NCBI GenBank assembly: GCA_015272395.1
Contig: JACYLQ010000001.1
Coordinates: 496,001 to 560,000 of the forward strand
Reading direction: 5' to 3'
Source of the DNA: Calothrix sp. C42_A2020_038
Lineage (GTDB): Bacteria; Cyanobacteriota; Cyanobacteriia; Cyanobacteriales; Nostocaceae
DNA: 64,000 bases
Positions 8,443 to 15,960 of this stretch are shown piece after piece. Each line of letters begins with the position of its first letter. Position 1 is the first letter of the stretch. The translations under genes and the position numbers were made by a program. The notes under the pieces were generated by a model. The model was not told the origin of the DNA, ran no database searches, and saw nothing but the letters and a program-made list of their open reading frames with translations.

Positions 8443-9615
8443 ATGCTGAACCCTAATCTGGATGATGTCCAGTTAACAAAAGATGATTACGAACGTTATT
8501 CTCGCCACTTGATTTTGCCGGAAGTTGGTGTGGAAGGACAAAAACGTCTCAAAGCTGCTAGTGTTTTATGTATTGGTACAGGTGGACTTGGTTCGCCACT
8601 ATTATTGTATTTAGCAGCAGCAGGTGTTGGGCGCATTGGTATTGTTGACTTTGATGTTGTTGATACTTCAAACCTCCAGCGTCAAGTAATTCATGGTACA
8701 TCTTGGGTAGGTAAACCCAAGATTGAGTCGGCAAAAAATCGGATTCTTGAAATTAACCCTTATTGTCAGGTTGATTTGTACGAAACCCGTATTTCTTCGG
8801 AAAATGCTCTTGATATTATTCGTCCATATGACGTAGTTATCGATGGAACTGATAATTTTCCTACACGTTATTTAACTAACGACGCTTGTGTGTTGTTGGG
8901 TAAACCGAATGTTTACGGTTCGATTTTCCGATTTGAAGGACAAGCTACGGTTTTTAACTACGAAGGTGGTCCCAACTATCGTGATTTATACCCAGAACCA
9001 CCACCACCAGGAATGGTTCCTTCTTGTGCAGAAGGTGGTGTTCTCGGTATTTTAACCGGAATCATTGGCGTGATTCAAGCTACTGAGGCTGTGAAAATTA
9101 TTTTGGGTAAAGGCGAAACTCTCAGTGGGCGCCTGTTATTGTATGATGCGCTAAATATGAAATTCCGGGAGTTGAAATTGCGTCCTAACCCAGTACGTCC
9201 AATCATTGAAAAGTTGATAGACTACGAACAGTTCTGTGGTATTCCGCAAGCAAAAGCAGAGGAGGCTAAACAGCAGATGGATATAGCTGAAATTACGGTG
9301 CAGGAGTTGAAACAGTTACTCGATAGCGGCGCCAAAGATTTTGTGCTGCTAGATGTTCGCAACCCTCACGAGTACGAAATTGCCAAAATTCCCGGTTCTG
9401 TATTGGTACCCTTACCCGATATCGAAAGTGGTTCTGGTGTTAATCAGGTAAAAGAATTATTAAACGGTCATCGTTTATTAGTTCACTGTAAATCAGGTGT
9501 GCGTTCCGCAAAAGCGTTAGGTATCCTTAAAGAATCAGGAATTGAAGGTACCAATGTTAAAGGCGGAATTTTAGCATGGAGTAAGGAAATCGATTCATCG
9601 GTTCCAAGTTATTAG
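8443..9615 (+). CDS. moeB: MoeB/ThiF-like adenylyltransferase fused to rhodanese
   Basis: A 390-residue two-domain protein. Residues 10-260 form the E1-like domain with ATP-binding GTGGLGS (45-51), the R-finger region SNLQRQV, DNFPTRY, and a conserved Cys in MVPSCAEGG (Cys195). Residues 285-385 are a rhodanese domain with active-site Cys359 in HCKSGVRS. It should adenylate the C-terminal glycine of a MoaD/ThiS/CysO-like carrier and pass on sulfur, in molybdopterin, thiamine or cysteine synthesis or tRNA thiolation. No carrier gene is adjacent. A JAMM peptidase lies upstream and a hairpin downstream. Confidence 0.88.
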   Translation: MLNPNLDDVQLTKDDYERYSRHLILPEVGVEGQKRLKAASVLCIGTGGLGSPLLLYLAAAGVGRIGIVDFDVVDTSNLQRQVIHGTSWVGKPKIESAKNRILEINPYCQVDLYETRISSENALDIIRPYDVVIDGTDNFPTRYLTNDACVLLGKPNVYGSIFRFEGQATVFNYEGGPNYRDLYPEPPPPGMVPSCAEGGVLGILTGIIGVIQATEAVKIILGKGETLSGRLLLYDALNMKFRELKLRPNPVRPIIEKLIDYEQFCGIPQAKAEEAKQQMDIAEITVQELKQLLDSGAKDFVLLDVRNPHEYEIAKIPGSVLVPLPDIESGSGVNQVKELLNGHRLLVHCKSGVRSAKALGILKESGIEGTNVKGGILAWSKEIDSSVPSY

Positions 9616-9625
9616 TACCAGTGTC

Positions 9626-9658
9626 AGATTTCTGACTTTTTTAGAAAGTCAGGAATCT
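9626..9658 (+). terminator. stem-loop after the E1-rhodanese gene
   Basis: AGATTTCTGACTTTT (9626-9640) pairs with GAAAGTCAGGAATCT (9644-9658) with two mismatches and a 3-base loop, starting 11 bases after the stop codon. Confidence 0.6.
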
Positions 9659-9841
9659 TAATTCGTTGATTAATCCAAGCTTGAACCCGACTTTATTCAA
9701 AATTAAAAACTTTATTTATAAACTGTAAGCCCTTGTTGGACATGATGTAATTCCTACTCCATCTGAGCGACTGATTATCAAACGGATGAAGCAGGGATAA
9801 ATATTGGTAATTGAGAGTTTGACTTAGAAGGACTATAAAAA

Positions 9842-9867
9842 ATGTACGCCAATGGCGTACATTTTTG
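9842..9867 (-). terminator. terminator of the PEP-CTERM gene
   Basis: ATGTACGCC and GGCGTACAT form a perfect 9-bp stem with loop AAT (9842-9862). On the minus strand it follows the stop of the PEP-CTERM gene by a few bases and is followed by a T-run, and it has T residues on the other strand as well, so it may work in both directions. Confidence 0.75.
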
Positions 9868-9869
9868 GT

Positions 9870-10826
9870 TTACTTTTGAGCTTTGTGGTGATTATGTTTT
9901 TTGATTGCGATGCCAGCTATTAATCCTATTCCTAAAATAGAAGCAGGTTCAGGGACTGGTGTCTTGTCTGGGTTAGTTGTTGGAAGATCTGGTAGGTCAC
10001 CGTCAAATAAGTAGTTGTGTGATTCACCATTGCCTGATAACGATGCAACTATGACGTTACCGTTGATTTGTCCATTGTCGAATTGGAAATTTGCCAAAGG
10101 CGCCAGTATACTTCCTTCAATTCCAATACCACTTGCAGTAATACTGGTTGCTTCAAAGAAATTATATAGGACTTTACTACGGGTTGTGCCTGTAATGTTA
10201 AACCCAAAGTTTTTCATAGAGACATCTTTACCGCTGATATTAACAACAACGGTAGAGTCTGGGTCAGCACTAATTTGAAAATAGTTGGCTTTAGATAAAT
10301 CTGCACCCAAAAGGTTGAAAACATTCAATTTTTGACCGCTTCCTTCGAGGTTAATACCACCCCAAGCTTGGACGGTTGTTGTTCCTGTCGGAGCTAAAGT
10401 TGATAAGTATTGAGAAAGTTGTTCAAGTTGATTTGCTGCTTGATTAAAATCAATTGGGTTGCCTTGCAAGAGTGTTCCTTGAGGAATACCCACGTTCGAT
10501 GACACATTGACAGCTTGACCGTAGACAGCATTACCGTTAAATACTTGACCATTGCTCATTGTCAAGTTTCCACCAGCAACAACTACGTTTCCACTATTTG
10601 GTGCTAGTCTGCTGCCAATACCACCGACGTAATTAATGTTACCACCAGCGGCAAGCCTTCCTTCGATATCTGTGTATTTTTGTTGAATATCTCCTAATAC
10701 AAACACGTTGTAATCTGACGCTATTCCAAGTTCGGCAGCTTTAACCGTTTCGGCTAATCCTAACAGTAAAGATGCTGCTATTGGAATAGTTGCTATCCCC
10801 CAGTGAATACTTTTTTTTGATGTCAT
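9870..10826 (-). CDS. choice-of-anchor A, PEP-CTERM exported protein
   Basis: A 318-residue secreted protein with signal peptide (residues 1-30, ending VKAAE). The body, LGIASDYNVFVLGDI then GRLAAGGNINYVGGIGSRL, is the choice-of-anchor A domain, a beta-rich surface module. The tail PVPEPASILGIGLIAGIAIKK plus basic residues is a PEP-CTERM sorting signal, cut by an exosortase during export to the surface or matrix. No exosortase gene is in the window. Gly/Asn-rich composition fits an exopolymer-associated role. The gene has its own terminator and a 360-base upstream region. Confidence 0.88.
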   Translation of the reverse strand: MTSKKSIHWGIATIPIAASLLLGLAETVKAAELGIASDYNVFVLGDIQQKYTDIEGRLAAGGNINYVGGIGSRLAPNSGNVVVAGGNLTMSNGQVFNGNAVYGQAVNVSSNVGIPQGTLLQGNPIDFNQAANQLEQLSQYLSTLAPTGTTTVQAWGGINLEGSGQKLNVFNLLGADLSKANYFQISADPDSTVVVNISGKDVSMKNFGFNITGTTRSKVLYNFFEATSITASGIGIEGSILAPLANFQFDNGQINGNVIVASLSGNGESHNYLFDGDLPDLPTTNPDKTPVPEPASILGIGLIAGIAIKKHNHHKAQK

Positions 10827-11187
10827 GGCTTAATTATTTGAATTTTATACTATTAAGCACCCCGTTCATCATATGTTCTATTATTGTCCCTTTGCATGAG
10901 GAATTTCAAGGGTTTTATTAAGTCTTTAATATATAAATACTATATGTATTATTCACTAAATTTTATTGAGATTTAGTGATACTACTTAGAATCGGTGCTG
11001 ATAAAAAAATGTAATAAGATTTCTATATGAAGATGGGCTTTACTATTACTCTTAGACCCCCTTTCTAAGGGGGGTTAGGGGTCTAATATTAAATTGATAT
11101 AACTATGATTGATTTTGCAGTTTTATTTGATTAATATAAGTATGGCATTAGTATTGATACGGAAATTTTATTTGCCAAGGTGAAGAT
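10827..11187. other. intergenic region with one strong palindrome
   Basis: This separates divergent genes. It contains a perfect outer stem TTAGACCCC (11052-11060) with GGGGTCTAA (11078-11086), and an inner CCCCCTTT...AAGGGGGG pairing, a pattern widely repeated in cyanobacterial intergenic DNA. The rest is AT-rich promoter-like sequence. No open frame of note. Confidence 0.5.
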
Positions 11188-11997
11188 ATGACTCCTGTAA
11201 ATGTATCGTCTGAAGATTTAATATTAGTGACTGGCGCCACTGGAGGGGTTGGGCAGTTAACAGTCGCTAAGTTACTCGAAAAAGGATTGAGAGTACGTGC
11301 TTTGACGCGCAACCCAACCAAAGTACAAACAATGTTTGATAACCGCGTTGAAATAGCGGAGGGTGACATTCGTAATCCTGATACTTTACATTCTGTTGTC
11401 GCAGGTGTTAAATATATAATTTGCTGTACTGGAACTACCGCATACCCTTCAGAAAAATGGCAATTTCAGTCCAGTTGGAATTGGCTGGAAGCTCTTTTTG
11501 ATTCAGAAAAGCTCAAACAAAAAGCGGCAAATAGTCCCGAAAAAGTTGATGCTGAAGGTGTAATTAATTTAGTAAGTGCGGCACCAGGCGATTTAAAACG
11601 GTTTGTTTTTGTCTCATCATGCGGTATTCTTCGTAAAAATCAATTTCCCTTTTCGCTTCTTAATGCATTCGGTGTTCTCGATGCCAAACAAAAAGGCGAA
11701 GAAGCTATCGTCAACTCTGGATTACCTTACACTATTATCCGTCCAGTTCGACTTATTGATGGCCCCTACACTTCATATGACCTTAATACCTTACTCAAAG
11801 CAAGTACTCAAGCTAAGTTAGGTGTAGTTATAGATACAGGTGATAAGGTTGTTGGTCAAACAAGTCGCATCGATGTTGCTGCAGCTTGTGTTGAATGTCT
11901 AGCCTACACTGAGTGCGAAAATAAAATATTTGAGCTAGTTAATCAAGGAAAACGTCCATCTGTTATTGACTGGCAAGCTTTATTTGCAACTTTGTGA
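11188..11997 (+). CDS. atypical SDR / NmrA-like NAD(P)-binding protein
   Basis: A 269-residue protein starting with a Rossmann nucleotide-binding motif, VTGATGGVGQ (14-23), followed by RALTRNPTK and EGDIRNPDTL, the classic atypical SDR pattern for NADP binding. LKRFVFVSSCGI and YTIIRPVRL correspond to the later strands; the catalytic Tyr-x3-Lys pair is absent, as usual in atypical SDRs. Likely a cofactor-sensing or assembly protein, as for Ycf39-type cyanobacterial relatives, but the role cannot be fixed. AAGG at 11177-11180 supports the ATG at 11188. Confidence 0.82.
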   Translation: MTPVNVSSEDLILVTGATGGVGQLTVAKLLEKGLRVRALTRNPTKVQTMFDNRVEIAEGDIRNPDTLHSVVAGVKYIICCTGTTAYPSEKWQFQSSWNWLEALFDSEKLKQKAANSPEKVDAEGVINLVSAAPGDLKRFVFVSSCGILRKNQFPFSLLNAFGVLDAKQKGEEAIVNSGLPYTIIRPVRLIDGPYTSYDLNTLLKASTQAKLGVVIDTGDKVVGQTSRIDVAAACVECLAYTECENKIFELVNQGKRPSVIDWQALFATL

Positions 11998-12010
11998 GAT
12001 TTCCGGAAAT

Positions 12011-15000
12011 TTAATCACGGTTTTCGATACATTTTGCAATAATATCAAGACGGAAATTATCGACTAAATTATTCAAAGTTTCTGCTAGTTGAGCTTCAGT
12101 TTCGGGAATTTCTTTGACTAATTCACTAATTGATTGGTCATTTAGAGATATTGCCGCATAATGTAATTTATCTATCCACTCATCAGACATGACATTGAGC
12201 AAGTCGGGATGGAATTCAAGTAATGGAGTGGCTTCAGTTGTGTTGATTTTTTGTTTATACTTTTCAGATTGGGGAATAGATATATATTTAACGTTGAGAT
12301 ATTTACCTATTTGTTCATAAAGAGTTTTTTCGCACACAGGTTTACTGATAAAAGCATTACATCCAATTTTCATGCACTTTTGTTGCTGTTCTTCAAATGT
12401 ACTAGCACTCAAAGCTATAATTACTGTATGAAAAGGTTTTTGCTTAGGAAATAAATCCTTATACTTATCAAAATCGCGTTCAATTAGTTCAAGTTCCCGA
12501 ATTTTTTGAGTTGCTTCAAAACCATCCATGATTGGCATTCGCATGTCCATTAAAATCAAATGCGGGCGCCAAATTTTCCACATTTCTAAGGCTTCTTGAC
12601 CATTAGTTGCTTGCCTCACCTCAAAACCAACTGAAGATAAAAGCTTAACCAGTAAGAGCCGATTTTCTTCAACATCTTCAGCAACTAAAATGCGGTAACT
12701 TGTTTGATTTTTTACTAATCCCGTAATTTGCTGCGTCGGCGCCGTATATTCTAATGATGTAAACGTAGAAAGTCCAAATTTGATATCAAAACGGAAAGTA
12801 GAACCTTGATTAATAACACTGCTAACTGTAATTTCCCCACCCATTAATTTAACGTATTCTCGACTGATTGCCAACCCTAAACCAGTACCCTCCATAGACT
12901 GAAGACCAAGTTGAGTTTGTACAAAAGGATTAAATATTTGTTCTAAGTCTTGTGGTGAAATCCCAAAACCTGTATCCACAACTTCAAATACAAGAGTATG
13001 AGAATTATTATCAATACGATGATGACAAAGATCTCCATGCATCCCACAAGTATCTTGATTTTTAACTAACTTGCGATTCCTTGGAATAGTAAATAATTTA
13101 TTTTTTTGGTTAAAAATAGTTTTATGTATACTCTCAGGAAAGCTTCTATGTAAAACAGTATGTTTTGATGAGAAATACCGCTTTATTGTTTCTCGAAGAA
13201 TATCGAGTGAATCGTTGAAATGTTTGGTACTAAGATTTTTACTGCTGAATGAATAAGTTTTTTGAAACTGACTTGATGCTATTTGCTGCTTGAATCTTGG
13301 AGAAATTTGCGTCTCCATTACTTTTACTTTTAACGTGATGCTACCATGTGCCGTAAACTTAATTGCGTTACCTAGCAGATTAATCAAAATTTGACGCAGC
13401 TTACTTTCGTCAGTGCTAATGTACTGTGGAACATCCCCAACCAATTCAAATTTGAAATCCAAACCTTTATTTCTTGCACGTAACTGTAACATTTGATATA
13501 TAGAGTCAAGTAGTGCATACAAATCAAAGTTTTTTTCGACAAGTAGGGTTCGACCAGCTTCAATTTTAGACATTGATAGCACATCATTGATTAATTCGAG
13601 TAAATGTTTACCACTACGATTGATAATTTCAATATGTTGCCTTTGCTCAGATGTTAACTGTTGGTCATGAGCTAAAATTTGACTAAAGCCGAGAATTGCA
13701 TTGAGCGGAGTACGCAGTTCATGACTAACGTTGGCTAAAAAAGTACTTTTAGCTTTGTTGGCAGATTCAGCTTCCTGCTTTGCAGCTTCTAAGGCAAGAT
13801 TTTTTTCTACAAGTTCTTGAGTACGTTCTTTGACTTTTAATTCCAGTGTTTGGGCATAGTTTGCTAAAGCTTTGTGCGAAAGCTGTAGAGAGCGTAGAAC
13901 TGAGTAACCTTTACTTAAAAATGCTGCACTAATCAATCCCAACACAGGTGAGATTGCAGTTACCCACCAACCAGTAAGGAAAAGTAGATAAGCACTAACA
14001 AAAAGGCTGATAATGCTAGTTGGTAATAATATACCCATGACAACCAGTAGCGAACTTGATTGTGTAGGTCGCCGTGATTGCAGTCCAAATCTAAATCTAA
14101 TTCCCCATCCGAGTGCCGCACCAATATTCGACCATAAAAATATCCACAACCATCCCAATGGTTCAGGTATTCCTCGCAATACCTGTCTGTTATCTAATGC
14201 TGCACTCAAAATTTGACTTGTCAAGTCTGCGTGTAGTTCAACACCTGACCAAGCTGTACTGACGCTACGCGAAAATGGCGTATAAAATCTTTCACTGAAG
14301 CTTTCAGCAACAGAACCGACAAAAACAACTTTACCTTTCAATAAATCTGAATTTACACGATTTTCGAGGATATCTAATACAGGTATCCTAATTACCCCAT
14401 GCTTAGAATTGCGGAAATTTGCTAAAATCTGATACCCACCGATATCGGCACCAACAAAACCTCCATCATTATCTTGCAATGGGACAAATTTCGCTTTACC
14501 GAGTTGGAGAACTCCCTCACCCCCACTATATATCGGCTTAATTTTAAGAGTTTCCAAGTAGGCTAGCGCGAGCTTTGCTCCTAGTGTTAAAGTTTTTGTT
14601 TTGCCATTAACTCGTACCGAAAGTAAATAACGTCTAACTTTACCATCAGCTTCTAACACTAAATCACAAGCGGCAACTTGATTGCGGGCACCCAGTATTG
14701 GTGGTGGGTTAACAGCAGGCCCATTAACATTACTTAATACTTTTTGTATGCCAATCAGATTAGGTGTTGATTCATACACTTTCAACAGTTCCTGATGACC
14801 AGGGTCTACAGGTAAATTCCGGTATAAATCCAATCCAATCGCTTTGGGCTGCTGTTGTCTAATTTTGTCGAGTAATTTAGCCAGGGTGGCATCATCCATC
14901 GGCCAGCTTTTGAAACGAGAAATATCACCCTCATCAATAGTAACAATTACAACGCGCGAATCTGTAGGTTCAGAAGGACGAAGCCGAAACCACTGATCTA

Positions 15001-15127
15001 AAACCGCACATTCTAGGAATTGTAAGGCGCCTGTAAATTCGAGTACAATAACTGCGAGTGTAACAAATACCGCAGTCATCTCAATACCACGCCACCGGAG
15101 AATTTTTATTTTCAACCTTTTCCACAT
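12011..15127 (-). CDS. CHASE2 hybrid histidine kinase with large ATPase insert
   Basis: A 1038-residue membrane sensor. A membrane span at about 18-36 leads to an extracytoplasmic CHASE2 domain (about 40-310). Three spans follow (about 325-412), then a coiled coil, a HisKA domain with phospho-acceptor His469 in VSHELRTPLNAILGFSQIL, and the ATPase with N-box around 577-591. The next box (VVDTGFGIS) comes only at about 716, leaving roughly 100 extra residues. A receiver domain (RILVAEDVEEN, LILMDMRMPIMDG, ISKPVCE) and a short helical tail close the protein. The CHAT, DUF928 and haemagglutinin genes upstream on the same strand probably form one unit with it. Confidence 0.9.
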   Translation of the reverse strand: MWKRLKIKILRWRGIEMTAVFVTLAVIVLEFTGALQFLECAVLDQWFRLRPSEPTDSRVVIVTIDEGDISRFKSWPMDDATLAKLLDKIRQQQPKAIGLDLYRNLPVDPGHQELLKVYESTPNLIGIQKVLSNVNGPAVNPPPILGARNQVAACDLVLEADGKVRRYLLSVRVNGKTKTLTLGAKLALAYLETLKIKPIYSGGEGVLQLGKAKFVPLQDNDGGFVGADIGGYQILANFRNSKHGVIRIPVLDILENRVNSDLLKGKVVFVGSVAESFSERFYTPFSRSVSTAWSGVELHADLTSQILSAALDNRQVLRGIPEPLGWLWIFLWSNIGAALGWGIRFRFGLQSRRPTQSSSLLVVMGILLPTSIISLFVSAYLLFLTGWWVTAISPVLGLISAAFLSKGYSVLRSLQLSHKALANYAQTLELKVKERTQELVEKNLALEAAKQEAESANKAKSTFLANVSHELRTPLNAILGFSQILAHDQQLTSEQRQHIEIINRSGKHLLELINDVLSMSKIEAGRTLLVEKNFDLYALLDSIYQMLQLRARNKGLDFKFELVGDVPQYISTDESKLRQILINLLGNAIKFTAHGSITLKVKVMETQISPRFKQQIASSQFQKTYSFSSKNLSTKHFNDSLDILRETIKRYFSSKHTVLHRSFPESIHKTIFNQKNKLFTIPRNRKLVKNQDTCGMHGDLCHHRIDNNSHTLVFEVVDTGFGISPQDLEQIFNPFVQTQLGLQSMEGTGLGLAISREYVKLMGGEITVSSVINQGSTFRFDIKFGLSTFTSLEYTAPTQQITGLVKNQTSYRILVAEDVEENRLLLVKLLSSVGFEVRQATNGQEALEMWKIWRPHLILMDMRMPIMDGFEATQKIRELELIERDFDKYKDLFPKQKPFHTVIIALSASTFEEQQQKCMKIGCNAFISKPVCEKTLYEQIGKYLNVKYISIPQSEKYKQKINTTEATPLLEFHPDLLNVMSDEWIDKLHYAAISLNDQSISELVKEIPETEAQLAETLNNLVDNFRLDIIAKCIENRD

Positions 15128-15160
15128 AAACAGGGGAGTGGGGTGTTTTTGAGTGAGAAC

Positions 15161-15916
15161 TTAATTTGCTGTTGCAATAATATTTAGACCAACCGAGGTT
15201 AATAGTTCTGTCCAAAACTGTGCAAGTTGGGAATTTTTAGGTTCTTTTTGCTGAAGTTCAATAATAGCTGCAACTGCGTCGTACCAATATCCATTTTTGG
15301 CATAGAGTGAGATACGTTCAACCGGAGTTGCAGCTTCTAGCTGTTGCTGTAAATTCTGGCTCAATTTGGTGTACTCGACCCAACCACCAACTACCCAATC
15401 TTCCGTCCGGTCATCAGGGTTGCATGTTAACGCAAATGACCAGTAGTAAGGTTGATTCTTGATCAGTGACAAAGAATCTGGCAAATTAATTGCAATAATC
15501 CCTTCTTGATTTGCAACTGATACATTAGTTTGGTAGACTCCATTCATTTTGGCATCAAATAAACTAATTTCTGCAACCTGGGCAGTTGTTTTGGGTAAAT
15601 ACACAAACAATACGGGGCGCTTGTGATGCGATAATCCAACATGTTTACCAGGACTTAGAGCAGCCAATGTTTTAGTTTGAGCTTTAAAAGTTGAAGAAGC
15701 ACAACCTATTGATCCAGGACGCGAACCCCCACCTGCTGTACCACTACGAGGTGCATCTTTTCTGGGAGGTGGTTCAAAACTTGCAGTATTCATACTACCC
15801 ACACTCTCTTGAGTTACCGCACCAACCAACGAAGGCGCTAATAATGGTAGGGTAACTATTGCTGTTAAGCAGGCTGTTATTAGGTTACACCTGCACATGT
15901 TTCTACGAAAAGCCAT
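15161..15916 (-). CDS. DUF928 secreted protein
   Basis: A 251-residue protein with an N-terminal signal (residues 1-33, ending LVGAV). It then shows the DUF928 hallmark FEPPPRKDAPRSGTAGGGSR and GSIGCASS, followed by a beta-rich domain (PVLFVYLPKT, PYYWSFALTC) and a helical end. DUF928 proteins are found in cyanobacteria next to CHASE2 and CHAT/haemagglutinin genes, as here. Function unknown; a periplasmic partner for the CHASE2 sensor is a reasonable guess. It lies 33 bases before the kinase gene and 44 bases after the CHAT gene, consistent with an operon. Confidence 0.85.
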   Translation of the reverse strand: MAFRRNMCRCNLITACLTAIVTLPLLAPSLVGAVTQESVGSMNTASFEPPPRKDAPRSGTAGGGSRPGSIGCASSTFKAQTKTLAALSPGKHVGLSHHKRPVLFVYLPKTTAQVAEISLFDAKMNGVYQTNVSVANQEGIIAINLPDSLSLIKNQPYYWSFALTCNPDDRTEDWVVGGWVEYTKLSQNLQQQLEAATPVERISLYAKNGYWYDAVAAIIELQQKEPKNSQLAQFWTELLTSVGLNIIATAN

Positions 15917-15960
15917 AAGTTCGGTGTATACTTTTTTATCTATTCACAATTATGTATTCT

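Noticed and set aside
9728-9799. Short peptide frame ALVGHDVIPTPSERLIIKRM between the E1-rhodanese and PEP-CTERM genes
   Set aside because: Protein-like but only about 23 codons between stops with no start; too short to support a gene or a named remnant.
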